From the NCBI RefSeq assembly GCF_001659605.2, contig NC_035171.2, positions 32,629,315-32,693,314 of the forward strand: a stretch of DNA of 64,000 bases. Reading direction: 5' to 3'. The DNA comes from Manihot esculenta. Its lineage: Eukaryota; Streptophyta; Magnoliopsida; Malpighiales; Euphorbiaceae. Of the stretch, positions 1 through 12,284 are shown one piece after another. The notes beneath the pieces are model-generated. The model had not been told where the DNA came from, searched no databases, and saw nothing but the letters and a program-made list of their open reading frames with translations. The position numbers and the translations under genes were made by a program. Position 1 is the stretch's first letter. The number at the start of each line of letters is the position of its first letter.

Positions 1-513
1 CCACCACCACTCGCACACAACCCTCTGTCACCCACCGTTTCTCCTTTTAGATCTTCGGCTTCTCCCCCTCAATCTCAATCTCAATCACTATCCCAAATTT
101 TTCTCGCAGTCATGAATTTCCTATTTCTTCACCAAACCTTTCATCCAAACTTCTGTAATTCCTATTTCACTTTCTTGTAACACTTCCTACTTTTTCATTT
201 TCTTCTAGTTTTTTCCACTGCCAAGATGTTTTGGGTATCCAAAATTTTATCTTTATATTCAAGCTGTAAAGTTTATTTCTTTTAGTCAGTCAATGTGGTT
301 CTTGAAAATGTTTTTTGTCCACAAACTTACCATCGTTGTATTTAATGTTTACACCTCTTAGTCCACTTTCTTGATTTCTTTTCTTTTCACTTCTTTGGAT
401 GTCAAAAATTCTTGCATGTGAAGATGGATCTAATACAATCTACATCCGGTGGTGGTGTTGGCGGTCAGATTTAGTGATACCCATTAAAACGGACTGCCGA
501 GTTGATTACGCCA
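1..513 (+). other. 5' leader of the GALT29A-type gene
   Basis: This CT-rich stretch lies directly upstream of the first gene and looks like a transcribed leader. It has pyrimidine runs and several short upstream ATGs, and no long open frame. The transcription start and TATA box are not visible and may lie before the window. The leader may hold an intron, but I could not fix its borders. Confidence 0.5.
424..474 (+). CDS. Short upstream ORF (16 aa) in the GALT29A leader
   Basis: An ATG at 424 opens a 16-codon frame rich in Gly (MDLIQSTSGGG...), closed by TAG at 472-474. It ends 39 bases before the main ATG at 514. Such a placement can lower reinitiation at the main start. Function is inferred from position only, and the peptide itself is not recognised. 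Confidence 0.3.
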   Translation: MDLIQSTSGGGVGGQI

Positions 514-1686
514 ATGAAAAGGTCAGTTCGTCCACTCTTTAGCATTCTGTTGCTGATTGTGTTTGCTATTACCCTTAGCTGCCGGATCCTAATCCGCCGT
601 AGAGGCGGCGGTTTCAGCTCAAGTGAGCTCGAAACCATTGTCATAGTTCAACCACCAATCCCAGTTTTCAACTCTACACTGCTGAAATATGCAGCTATTG
701 ATATAGGTGAAGCTCAAGCAAAACAAGAAATAGAGCATTTGTTAGAAGGTAACTTTGCTAGTCAAGCAAGGTATAGAACCTTTGCTTCTTGGCGAAGGTT
801 CAATCACCATGATACTAGAGCTAGCTCATCCAGAGGCATCCCTGTAATGCTCAGGTCACCACAGTTCTATCGATATTGGCTAGATTTTAGAAGGGTACTG
901 CATGATTGGGCTCGAGCCAAAAGATATCAAGCTGATATAATGAATGAGTTGATAAGCCTGGTGAAGAATCCACTTGATGGGCAAAAAGGATCAGTGGGTT
1001 CAAACAGCAAGTACAGTTCTTGTGCTGTGGTGGGAAACAGTGGGATTCTGTTGAAAAAAGATTATGGGGATTTGATTGATAGCCATGAGATTGTTATCAG
1101 ATTGAACAATGCAAGAACAGGAAGATATCAGCAACATGTTGGGTCTAAAACTAATATCTCCTTTGTAAATAGCAATATATTGCATCTTTGTGCCAGGAGA
1201 ATAGGATGTTTTTGTCACCCATATGGGGCTAACGTCCCCATTGTTATGTATGTTTGTCAACCTGTCCATTTCTTGGATTATACCATTTGTAATTCGTCTC
1301 ACAGGGCGCCCTTGATTGTCACTGATCCACGTTTTGATATAATGTGTGCAAGGATTGTGAAGTATTACTCTTTGAAACGATTCGTAGAGGAGACTGGGAA
1401 GTCATATGATGAATGGAGCTCTGCACATGATGGTTCCATGTTTCATTACTCTTCTGGTTTTCAAGCTGTAATGCTGGCCCTTGGGATTTGTGATAAAGTT
1501 AGTGTTTTTGGCTTTGGAAAATCAACTTTGGCTAAGCACCATTATCATACTAATCAAAAGGGCGAGCTCAAGTTGCATGATTATGAAGCAGAGTATGACT
1601 TTTATCATGACCTTTCGCATACTCCTCGAGCAATTCCATTCATTTCGGACAAGTTCCAGTTTCCCCCCGTGGTAATTTATCAATGA
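514..1686 (+). CDS. GALT29A: Sialyltransferase-like family GT29 protein, GALT29A type
   Basis: Single-exon gene for a 390-aa type II Golgi protein of glycosyltransferase family 29. In Arabidopsis, GALT29A adds galactose to arabinogalactan side chains together with other Golgi galactosyltransferases. The ATG at 514 gives the family start MKRSVRPLF; the TTG four codons upstream is in frame but unlikely. A hydrophobic anchor spans about residues 8-23 and is followed by Arg-rich residues. A sialylmotif L-like block begins at Cys170 (CAVVGNSG) and includes [12 protein letters not shown] from about Asp189. The motif S-like block is around Ser314 ([11 protein letters not shown]) and is followed by His-rich HHYH and HDYEAEYD. 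Length matches the roughly 400-aa family norm. Plants lack typical sialic acid, so the sialyltransferase name reflects fold only. The next gene is convergent. The assignment to GALT29A rather than the SIA1/SIA2 relatives rests on the N-terminus and on the neighbouring WIP gene. Confidence 0.9.
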   Translation: MKRSVRPLFSILLLIVFAITLSCRILIRRRGGGFSSSELETIVIVQPPIPVFNSTLLKYAAIDIGEAQAKQEIEHLLEGNFASQARYRTFASWRRFNHHDTRASSSRGIPVMLRSPQFYRYWLDFRRVLHDWARAKRYQADIMNELISLVKNPLDGQKGSVGSNSKYSSCAVVGNSGILLKKDYGDLIDSHEIVIRLNNARTGRYQQHVGSKTNISFVNSNILHLCARRIGCFCHPYGANVPIVMYVCQPVHFLDYTICNSSHRAPLIVTDPRFDIMCARIVKYYSLKRFVEETGKSYDEWSSAHDGSMFHYSSGFQAVMLALGICDKVSVFGFGKSTLAKHHYHTNQKGELKLHDYEAEYDFYHDLSHTPRAIPFISDKFQFPPVVIYQ

Positions 1687-2016
1687 ATTTTTGCCAGTTG
1701 GATCTTTTGTTTCCAGCTCAAATGCTGTAATTGTAATCACTTCAACAAGACAGTTGGAGATTTCTGTTTCATATTCATATACCATCCCAAGGTGATTTAC
1801 AATCTGTTAGGCCATTGCATGAAGTGTTCCAACAGAAAACCAAAACGATTGCATGCACATGATCATATTAAAGCTACTACATCAGAGAGATGATTTTATG
1901 CAACAAAATCCGTCAACTTCTCGGTGAGCTTCCGATTAAAATCCTTCTACACCATGCAAGACAACAGCAGAAGCATTGGACAAAAAGATCTTCTTCCAGA
2001 GGAACAAAAAGCCTTC
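1687..2016. other. Convergent 3' region between GALT29A and PARP3
   Basis: The two stop codons face each other 330 bases apart, so the 3' UTRs of both genes must fit here and probably overlap as antisense tails. An AATAAA-type signal is not obvious. The stretch has no other coding content. Confidence 0.6.
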
Positions 2017-5000
2017 TTAGCTCACTTCTCCTTGTGGCTCTGCAGTGTCCATCACAGCATCCTTCTCCTCGTACTTGACTCCCACCAGGAACCTTATTCT
2101 TGTCTGCAATTCCAGCGAAGTAATGAATCTTGGAAGCTAAATGGAAGTGTTAAGAGAGAACATCATTAGTACCTGTTTGGGATCGTAGACAGCATACTCA
2201 TTGTATTCCAGGGGGCTATCTTTATGTTCCGACGGTATCAAGCGACCACAAGGAACCTTGATGTCACCTTCCCACATGAAGTGTTCTGATTCATCTGTTT
2301 TCTTTCTCCCCAATCCCTTTACTCCAATCTTCTTCTCTTCTAATGATTTTGTATCCTGAGTCATCAAGTAGAGAATTTTTAGGAATCTTGTTTGTTAATA
2401 CAAATTACAATTTAGAAATGGAAACCAACTTGCCTCTGGTACGCTCGAAACCTCAGTAATATTATCTCCTTGGGAAACAACAGCAAGAACTAAGAATCCT
2501 TCTGGTCTATCTACAGCAGTAAAACCATATCTAGCAGCTTCTGCTGCAGCATCAGAACAAACAAGTGCCTTGCCAAACTACCAAAACAACCCATTTTGTT
2601 AGACTTCAGAATAATCGAAAAATATTTTTGTTGATGATTGATTGATTTTACCATATAACCAGGCACAGGAAGAGAACATGTAGCTGGCAAGAATCCTTTT
2701 TTCAAATGCCTTAACAAGTTTGAGCTTCTAGTTCCTACAAGACAAAAACGAAGCTGAGTTGCCCCACAGTCGAGACAAGCGAAGTTAACATTATTATGAA
2801 TTGCGACAGAGATCTCACCACACCACAAAAGGACTTTGTTAGGCAACTTCTTTATTTCATCCATTGAAGGGCAGGCACTTGGCTCAACAGCAAAAACATT
2901 CTCAACTGATACTCCATAATCCTAAGTCAAAATAATTAGACAAAACAAATGCATTATCATCTGTTAACAAGATAATGTCCAAACTTCAAGTTTGAGTGGT
3001 CTCACAATGTCTCCAACTTTGATGGGTTCATAAGTTTTCTCCAGGTACTTCACAATCATTTTGTAGTCATCAGAGTCATTCTCAACTGGAGAAATTGAGC
3101 ACCCCAAATTGTTGTATCGATCCGAGAGCGGGTCATCAAGGGTTGAGCCAGACATATCTCCCACAAGATGCGAGGCTACAGTTATGTCTCGGACAGTCTC
3201 GAATGCTGCTACCACCTGCAAAATAAATCCATGATCAGAAATATTGATTTGAAGAACTTCTGTAGCATGTCTGGAGTTGATAAAAACGCCTGTATTGGGT
3301 TTACATTATCTGCAAGTTCTTCATAGTCCCTCAGGATCAAAGGTCTAGTAGAGTGCATAAGAGTAAACCATCTCTGGCTGTAATCCGACCAAACTGCCTC
3401 AGACTTTTGCCCAGTGCCTTTAATTGGCTTCACTGCTTCTACAAACTGAACTACGACCTCCTCACCTGATGTGATGAGTTTATGCATATATATCAGGTGA
3501 TCAGTTTATTCGCATACATGAGTGCGAGAGCGAATCGATGCAAAGGAAGCAGCGAGAAGCAAAAAATGCTCACATCTTCTCAAGTGGACATTGGAGAGCA
3601 TCCCCACTGGAAGATCAGGGGGGTCTAAACCCATCTCCATCATTGCATACCTGTTCCGAGAGTTAAGACAGGATTCGAAGCACTCATTTGAAACTGAATG
3701 TGCAGGAAGCAAACTGGGAAGGACTTTATACCTATAGATCTCCTGACTGCACAAAACCTTCATAAAATTTGCAACCTTGGATTCAAGGTTGCAATGTGTT
3801 GCTGCAACTCCCAGCTGTCTTAGTCCAAGCCCTCCGTGTCTCACATCAACTCCATCATCCTATGGAAAAAAATCCCATCAAGCATGAGGCCATAGCTAAT
3901 CCAGAACATAAACTGGAACACATAGCATGAATAAGTCCATAAGAAACAGATTTAACTGCACCATGTCAACAGGATAGAATTTTAATAGTTTCTTTTCGAT
4001 CTTTTTCTCCCTTTCCCATGGCTCAAATTCATTTCCTGTAACTTCTTCAAAGAGCCTTGTAAACTCCTTAATAGCATTATCCACATTTTCCCACTCTTCA
4101 AGCCTCTCCTCCGCTCTGGAGTCATCACCTATTCTCCCTTTCTTGTAGTATAGATGCAAGTTACTCTCTGGTACAGAGATTAGTTGCATTACACAGTATC
4201 TACACCAAAACACACAGAAGATGAATCTACGACTCGCAGAAGGTCGATTGAAAGAACAATAATTCTAAAGAGTTCTTCCACAGTACTCGTTTATTTCTCG
4301 TCCCATGTCGCAGAGGGAGAAGGCACAGTTGTACAATATCCCATCTCTCTCGAATATCTGCCCACCTCGTTCCTGCAATTTAGTGTCTTTATGGACTCCT
4401 CTTTTACCGTATACTTTGATCTGCATTCAGAGACAGTTTTCTGATTAAAATTGGCAAGATGGGATCACTCTTGCAAGTCAAAGGAGTTTAGAGTTTATAT
4501 TTACTTCGGCCGCCAGCGACTCGAGAGCTTCTTCACTGGCTTCTCGCTTATCCCATGGGATTCCTTTGCCCTCCACAGCAAGATCAGAGACGACATCATA
4601 AGCTTCCAGGGGCTGTAGTTCTTGCTTCTCTATGCTTTCGAGAAGCCATGCTTCTCTCACAACAGGTATGCCCCTCTCCCTTCAAAAGGGATTCAATGTA
4701 AATGTAAATGTTAATATTATGCTGTGTTCAATTCACAAAGCCTAAAGAAACTTCTATGCTCACATTGCTTCTGATAGCTTGGAAGAACCGCCACGTTCTC
4801 GCTCAGCCGGTGAAACAACCAGGCAATTCACCCCTGCAGAAGTTTAGGCAAAAATGCTCAAGAGAGAAAAACAGAATTGAAATCCAAACCAATTCAAAGC
4901 AAACTGTCAAAGGAAAAGTTACCAATAACAGAATTGGCGACCTTCCCTCCATTTTTCTCAATGATCTTTTTCCAGTAATGCTGCATGAATCAATGAGACA

Positions 5001-6330
5001 CTCATCTAATTAGCAATGTAGCGCTAATATATCACAAATGATCAACTTAGCATTGCTGCTGCAATTTCAATGGAGTTCCAACCTGCTATTTTAGATTTCT
5101 ATACAACCACTCTCTAATGACGTCTAATTAAAATAATGCTTTTCTCAGTAGCAGCTTAAATACTAATGCCAAACAAATCCTTAAAAGACTGCTTTTCAGA
5201 AAAGTGCTTTCTGAAGCAATGGAAAATGGACATCAAGAAACAAAACCATGGGAAGAATAGTACATACATGGGTTCGAGAAAGACGGCCAGATAAAGAAAT
5301 CATCATTCCAGCAAAAGGCTTGGCCGGAGCACCTAAGTCCCGATGAGGCCGGCGGCTGGGCTCCTGATACTTCTTAAGCAACTAAAAAAGACAGAATAAA
5401 GAGGACTCCACAGAATGACTCACAACTATCGACACACAAAGCAGAAAAAACTTATCATGATAGAAAATGAAGAAAAATTAATTACATCTGCAATAGGGGT
5501 GTTTAGAACAGAATCTGGTAATTTGATTGGTTCCTCTTTCCTCGGTGGATTACTTGTCTTGAAAGTGCAACTAGACCACTCACTATAAGATCCTTTGCAA
5601 GAATACCTCGTACCATCAAATTCCAAATTGCAGTCACATAATGGACATTTCCCTAGTGCTCCCAGAAACAGCAAATCTTGGCTGTTCAAAATGAACATAA
5701 TCAATACATTATCCAAGCTAATTACTTTCACTGACAATGTCCAAATGGCTAATACTTGGAATCAACTAACCATTTAGTGGTAACAGACCCATCAGAGCCA
5801 GAGGAATCTTGGTCATTCATCTCTAGTATTTCTCGCATTTGAGCAACAGAGAGATGCTCTCTAACGGATTTACAGAAATCCTCAAACTCTCTAGCAATGT
5901 CTGCCTTAGTTTTCCCATTAGCACGATCAGTTTCATGTTCGGATTTAGCCTTCTTCGGAGATTGTTCTCCATCATGTCCCTTGTTCTCTGCCTTCTGCTT
6001 CCTTGTCATCACTTTTCCTTCATCAGCAGCTGAGGCATGAGCTTGAGACTTTGTTTCATGGACCTTCACATTTCCATGCAACATAATCAACCAGCTAGTT
6101 TTGGGAGTTCAGTATGCAGTCTCCTAATTTCTACAACCTTAATTACGTAGAAATCAATCAAACCTAGTTCCCCCAAATCAACAAAATAAAATTTTATTTA
6201 TGTTCATTCAAAGATAATATAATTAAAAACAATATCGATATGATAATTCAACTGGGTATTTTTCCTAGTTGCAGGATAAATGAAAATACAGAGAAAATAA
6301 ACAAGAGATGAAGCAGCAACGAACCTTCAT
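2017..6330 (-). CDS. PARP3: Poly(ADP-ribose) polymerase 3 (plant PARP3), 18 coding exons
   Basis: Nuclear PARP-family protein of 819 aa (Arabidopsis PARP3 is about 814). Exons, 5' to 3': 6330-6325, 6063-5771, 5681-5486, 5381-5268, 4980-4923, 4833-4764, 4679-4505, 4420-4287, 4199-3962, 3859-3732, 3650-3574, 3465-3305, 3215-3006, 2921-2819, 2734-2652, 2577-2434, 2355-2173, 2103-2017. All phases agree. Domains in order: basic N-terminus; PADR1 zinc ribbon (Cys112, Cys115, Cys128, Cys138); BRCT about 187-275; WGR about 305-420 (KLQERGG, YNCAFSLCD); PARP regulatory helices about 450-570; catalytic fold about 600-819. The H-Y-E triad reads C654-V688-E783 (LLWCG, KALVCSD, NEYAVYD), as in other plant PARP3 proteins, so polymer synthesis is doubtful. 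The first coding exon holds only Met-Lys. The intron between 2434 and 2355 uses a GC donor. In Arabidopsis the gene is mainly seed-expressed and linked to DNA damage responses. Confidence 0.93.
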
Positions 6331-6415
6331 ATTAGTTTTGTGGCTACAGAGATCAACTATTAACTAAGCTATTTTGAGATGATCTGCAGAATCCTTGTTG
6401 CCGCAGGAACAACAT

Positions 6416-6521
6416 ACGTCCTAAATAGACACGTAAAATGCTTGAGTAGCAAACACCATAGCTGCTGTGTCTTCCCAGCAAGACAACGTGTGTACTAAGC
6501 TTTATACTCGGTTGCCACGTG
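6416..6521 (-). promoter_or_regulatory. Cluster of ACGT cores with a G-box/ABRE upstream of PARP3
   Basis: Four ACGT cores lie at 6416, 6431, 6486 and 6517, roughly 85-190 bases upstream of the PARP3 start codon. The last sits in GCCACGTGTC, a strong G-box/ABRE form bound by group A bZIP factors. This suggests ABA or seed control of PARP3. Binding is inferred from motif match only. Confidence 0.45.
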
Positions 6522-9183
6522 TCCAACTGGGTGCATTTGTTGACATGTGGTGATTTTGTAGTCAGTCTCCAGGGTTTATGTGGTTTTAGCGTATGCATCC
6601 ATATATACATATATCATAAAATATTTTAAAGATTAATATATGACGAAAAGAACACATCTATTTCTCATTAAATGGTAAATATTTATTAAATAAAATTTAA
6701 CTATTATATATGTTAATATATAAATTTAATTTAATTTAATTTTTTTTGGAAGAGTATTTTATATCTGTTAAATAGTGAAGAAAGCGATTTCCTTAGCGGT
6801 TTGAAACTTGGCAGGTTCTTGGCTGGATGGACAAACACCTGGATACATAAGCAATGCAGACATGGACTGGACCCTCTCCTCTGGATTATACGTCTGCTGT
6901 TTTCTAGCTTATGAAAAGATGGTAGTGTGCATAGTAAGTAGGCATGCCAAATCTATTCTTTATTAATTAGAATTTAAATATAATTTATCTTGAAATATTT
7001 TATGATCATGCACGTGTCTATGCTTTTCCTTTTGCGTATGTTGATTCGGAGCACTTCAATAAAATGAATATATCAATATATAAAACTAGTCCAACTACTA
7101 TAATTCTTCATAAATAGTATTATAGGATTAGTTATGAATGTATTATGCAATGTTTTAAAATCCTATCCAATCAATTAGCAAAGCCAAAAAAAGATTACAA
7201 TTTAATTGCTAATTATTAAATAATGATGTTAACGATAAATATTAAAAAAGTAATAGAAAAATATATAATTTTTGCTTTTTCTCCGACAAAGCATAGTGGA
7301 GGACCCTAATCTTCAGAAAAATAAACAAAAAGAAAACACATTTTTTTCGCCATTCAACTTTATATAGTTGGTAAAGCTTACCTCAAAAGTAACATAAATA
7401 TAAATAAATAAATAAATAAAAATTTCAACTCCATTCATTATAGTCTACGTGCCTTGTTTGAAATCAAGGGATCGTAAAATCTTATATTCACACAGTAACC
7501 CCAAAAGTTTTATAATTCAATCATCTACGTACAATAATATATTATTATTTTTTAAAAAAATATTTGCCTCTAAATTCACATCTTAAATTGGACTGTTGAT
7601 AAAAATATATAAATATATTTATAAAAAAACAGTGATGAGTGTAGGACTGCAAAATCAACTAATGCCTAATCATGCATTCTGATGTTATGTCCATCTAATC
7701 TAATCTAATCTAATCTATGGGTTGTTGGGTGTTTGATTTGGTGATATTGGACTCTTGCTAACTTGTTCATTTTGCCTTTTGACAATTAATACACACAAAA
7801 CTTTTCATATCTATTGCTACTTTGAAATTAAGTTTTCTTAATTTCTACATTGATTTAAGCTTCTATATATTAATCTATTTATAAAGAAAATTTAAAATTA
7901 TTCAACAAAATATTTATAATGTTGCTTAAAAAATAGAGTTAAATTTGATTAGAATACCAAAATATATATCAAGTATTAGACTATGGCTAAGGAAAATTAA
8001 TGCTAGAGGATTAACAATTTCAGAAACTCATTGAATGTCCTTAAATTCTTGCATACATCATGCATTTAGTTGATAATACTTGGAAAAATATTTTAATATA
8101 TTTTTTAACTCTACTTTTTTATTTTCAAAAAGCGATAATATTTAAAATAAAAACCATTTAATTTCTTCTTATGGAGTATATTGACCCTTGTGTCAATATA
8201 TAATAAGCCTAACAAAAACATATGGGTAGGTGAAATTTTGCTTTTCATTATGTACCTTTAATTTACATATAATAATAATTAATTAATTTTTAAAGTAAAG
8301 TTTATTAATATATATTTAAAGTGAAGTTTTATTAACAAAATAATAATAGTCTTTTTAAAAACAAAAGAAAGATTAAAATTCACATTTTCTACGTCTTTTT
8401 TATAAGCATTCACATTTTATACATTAGTGATTAATTCTCATAATAACATTAAAATTCAATTTGTGTCCAACTCTCCCTACTCCTAACTAATAAATAACTA
8501 AATAAAATCTATATAGAGACTATGAAATATTAATTTAGTAAAAGATTGATAAACTTAATATAATAATATTAAAATTATATGCAAATTTGTAATATGAAGA
8601 TCTTTCAAATTTGAAAAGAATCATTATCTTTTTAATGGGCATGATCAAATTAATTAGAAAAAATCATATGCGAAATTCTAAAATCTCAAATTTAATTAGG
8701 GTAAGAATCTAATAAAAAAAGAAATCTACCCATATTTCCATGGTGGAAGTTGAATATATATATATATAATAATAACAACTCAAATTAAAGTAGAAGACAA
8801 CAAACAAAATCATCACTATAATATTAATGAAAAGATTACCAGTTAATTAGCAATGAAGCGAACAAATTTTCTCCATTAAATCTTGGAGAGTTGAGATCAT
8901 CACAAAAAGCTTGAATATTCTACTCATCAAGCAGAAGAAAATTCATCAACTTCATCACCATTTCAGAAGGTAATCATCTTCTTTATTATTAATCTGCTCA
9001 TCATCTCCCAGCAAGTGCTCCGTAGCAAACCGCTCCCTCTGTGCTTCCCATGCTCTTGAGAATTTTTTGTTACTGAGCACAAGCCTAGGTACGTATCAGC
9101 AGATATATGTTATATATAGCTTTCAACTCCAAAAGCAAGCGAAAAACGAACAGAACAGGGCAAGTTTCACTTTGAAGCTAGAG
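6522..9183. other. Intergenic AT-rich DNA between PARP3 and the WIP gene
   Basis: No open frame with family similarity on either strand. It is strongly AT-rich. It contains a short AAAT tandem near 7402-7421 and a pentanucleotide array at 7693. The part nearest 9183 is presumably the 3' UTR of the WIP gene on the minus strand. Nothing else could be assigned. Confidence 0.5.
7693..7717. repeat. Pentanucleotide microsatellite (ATCTA)n
   Basis: Five perfect tandem copies of ATCTA in intergenic DNA. A likely polymorphic marker with no coding role. Confidence 0.85.
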
Positions 9184-12101
9184 CTAGTGAAGGAGTTCAT
9201 CTTCTTCAGAGGCACTGATGCATTCTTTGTCATCTTCAAAACCTTCAAGAGAAGGATGAGGAGAGTGACCTTTGCCAAAAGACCTAATGTGATCTTTGAG
9301 AGATCTTTTGTGTTTGAAATCTGAACCACAAGTACAATACCATAACTTTCCACAGTTCTTTTCATGGGTTCGCCAATCTCCTTTGACTGCAAAAGTTTTC
9401 CCACATTTTCTGCACATAAATGGCTTAGCTCCATGCTTTCTTTTGTAATGAGTTTGAAGGGTTCTGAAATCTTTCAATGGCTTTGCTCTTGGATGGTTTA
9501 TATTGTTCTTGCAACCTTGTGCACAGCAATAACATGGTAGCCTCAGCATTGCTGCTGGTTGTGTTCCTTTTAGTGAGTCTGGTCCTCTTCTGAATTCAGA
9601 TCCATGTCCCCACATATGCATCTATAAATCCAGATATCACTTCATTTTCATCAAACACAGCCAAAACTTTACTCAACATTTGCTATTGATCTTATACAAA
9701 TCAAATCCCCAGTTCATATCATAATTAATTACATATAATTTTCATTTTTCATAAATATTATGACATAATTTACCAATAATTATGTATTTTTTGGATTTAT
9801 AATCAATAAAAAGAAATACAAATGGGTTAAGGAATGAGTATCCAATAAAGTAGCATAGCTCCTTCCCCACTCCTAGGGTTGGGGGGGCCTTTTTATCTCT
9901 TTATATCTTTAGATAATTGTTTTCAACTACTTGTATAGTTTATATTGCCTCCTGATATAATCATTTTCAGTCTCTTTACACATCTCCTTTTGCATCCACT
10001 TTCATCTCTTCAATCATTTTGTGCTACTTAATTATTAACCCCTTTTATTAATTTCATATGATTTCCACTTCCCTTGGCTTTCACATGTAAGGGGAAGCAA
10101 TAATTAATAGACAAGAAAACCTTAATTTTCTTAACCGAGGGAGAGGAAGAAATATCATAGTGAGGAAAGAAAACAACAGTAATCGAGAGTAAAATATGTG
10201 TGATGAATCTAGTTGAATAAGGTATAAAACTTGGAATCCCAAGTTGTAAGTGTGGAATTTCATTGTGGGTTTTATGTATATTTCAAATCTTTTACCTTGA
10301 TAACTAGTTTTTGGAGTGTGAATCTGCCAAGTCCATAAAAATATAGTTTGAGTCTTATATAATTAAAATCATATAAGATCTATTTTTATATAAACTATTC
10401 GGTTTTTCGAAATTCATTGACTCTTTGAATTTGCGACGGAAAGATCTATTAAGAGAGTAAAACACTTTCTTTCAAATTTTAAAAGCACTCTATACTAAAA
10501 TTCAAATACTAAAATTCAAATTTGATATTTCTAATTAAAGGAGAATGATCCGTACCATCCCATCTCACTTTTTTGAGATAAAATCATACAAAATCTATTA
10601 ATTATAAGCCAAGTATAAAATACTAAAAATATATTAAAAAAAATAGATACGCAACTTAAATAGATATTAGAAGAGTGCCACTATTTCAACCTTTTTCACA
10701 TATAATTTTTTTTTTGTTAGTTTGAGATTCGATATCATACTATTATGAAAACGACACTAATATCATTTTGATTTTCACATATAAACTTCGACTACTGTAT
10801 GGAAGTATATGCACAAATATATATTTAGGCATGGTAAGCATATAATGCATCATAGAAATAAAATGTTTATTTGCTTTTGCATCAAATTAACTAGATAAAA
10901 AAGAGGGGAAAAAAAAGAGATTATCTTCTTCTGATCATACAACCTGCAGGAAATATTTATATTTAAAAAGAATGGAAAAAAGAAGAGCTAAATTTGAATC
11001 ATTAGACCCTCTCTGCAGGTTTAATTTTAAGGCAAAAGTAGTGTTGTAATGATCATGTTAATTTTTCAAAATTATGTACGATAATCACTGATTAAAAGAT
11101 CAACTTTACATGATCTTTTTACCAAGATACGCTGTTTTAGTTACTTGTCCCTACATAGAATACACTCTTCATCAAACTGCTACTTTCCCCCATAATTTAA
11201 GCTATAACAAAGTCTGTCTCTCTCAAACACCAACCACAGAGATAGAAAAACAAGCAGTTTGCTTATGATCAGTGTCTACAATTATATCATCATGTAAATT
11301 CAACAAAGAAAAAAGAAACTGAAAGAGAGAATCATGCACCAATACTTTATGATTCCCAATTCTGAACATTCGTAGTATCAAGAGAAAATGGACTCTACGG
11401 ATAGAAAAGAAAAGGAAAGAAAAGAAATTCACAGAGAGATAAATCACGCATACCCAACAATTTATAATCATTAGTCTTGATCCAGAAGAGAATATGGAGA
11501 AGATTAAACGAACCTGCATGTTGTTGTACCTATTGAAGGTTTTGCTGCAGATGGAGCACTCAAACTGCATAGGTCCTACAAGGATCTGAGCAGGAGTCGG
11601 GATCCAAAACCTACTCTCTGTGTTGAAAGAGCAGTGTCCATGGATACTTTTCTTCATGGGCTGTTGCTGTTCTTTAAAATCAAAAACTTTGGTCTCAACT
11701 TGAGAATCTCCACTACTGTTAGGTAGTCCAATGTGCAAAGCCACTGTTACCTTCTGATCAATCTTCTCCTCTTTAGTTTCTTGCACTCCCATATTCTCTT
11801 CTTTCAATGGTTTATTCTCTGTGAGTCTGCTTAGAAGAGGCAAGCATTGGATGGTTTCTTTCACAATTTCTTGCTGCTGAGGCTGCTGCTGTTGTTGTGG
11901 GTACAAGAGAGGAAGCTTTAGTATGCTCATGGGGTTTGTGAGCTGAACTTGTTGAGTCACAGAGGAAGAAGAGGAGGAAGAAGATGAAGTAAGTGAAGAA
12001 GAAGAAGAGGAGGAGGAGGAGGATGGCTTGAGCCATTCAATGAAAGGAGGAGGTTGAAAGCAAAGATTGTTGTTGTGTAGATGATAGTTCCATAAACCCA
12101 T
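9184..12101 (-). CDS. WIP3: WIP-domain C2H2 zinc finger transcription factor, WIP3-like
   Basis: Plant nuclear transcription factor of 341 aa in two exons: 12101-11514 (196 codons) and 9621-9184, with an intron of about 1.9 kb. The ATG at 12101 gives [12 protein letters not shown]; longer frames upstream have only a GTG. The N-terminal half has two poly-Ser runs and a poly-Gln run, then the WIP-family motifs [10 protein letters not shown] and [15 protein letters not shown]. Zinc finger 1 is split by the intron (Cys182, Cys185 | His198, His202). It is followed by three further fingers with the invariant blocks [28 protein letters not shown] and [12 protein letters not shown]. Arabidopsis relatives include TT1/WIP1, NTT/WIP2 and DOT5/WIP6, which act in seed coat, transmitting tract and vein patterning. 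WIP3 is preferred because GALT29A, its Arabidopsis neighbour, is close by; DOT5/WIP6 is the alternative. The C-terminus is short and acidic. Confidence 0.9.
11861..12030 (-). repeat. Trinucleotide repeats coding for Gln and Ser runs in WIP exon 1
   Basis: CAG/CAA-type codons encode a Gln-rich run and AGC/TCT-type codons encode two Ser runs broken by Leu-Thr. Codons are partly mixed, so slippage is limited but length variation between alleles is likely. These tracts are outside the conserved WIP motifs. Confidence 0.7.
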
Positions 12102-12268
12102 AATTTTGTGAGAAGTGAGAGGAAGAAGCCCTTGAAATTCTCTCACAAAGATGGTTTATATGTAGACTTTATGTGGGAAAGCTTTGCACTGCTCAAAGGT
12201 TGGTTTTTAAAAGATGGTTTGGTTTGGTTTGTCTTTTGGGAAGTCTTTCTTCTCTACTCCTCAACCTT

Positions 12269-12284
12269 GAGAGAGAGAGAGAGA
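12269..12284. repeat. (GA)n tract upstream of the WIP gene
   Basis: A short GA/CT dinucleotide run about 170 bases upstream of the WIP start codon. In the sense of the gene it reads CTCTCT, common in plant 5' UTRs and core promoters. Confidence 0.7.

Noticed and set aside
1000..1302. 100-aa frame antisense to GALT29A
   Set aside because: A shadow of the real gene: the sense frame carries all family motifs and the antisense product matches nothing.
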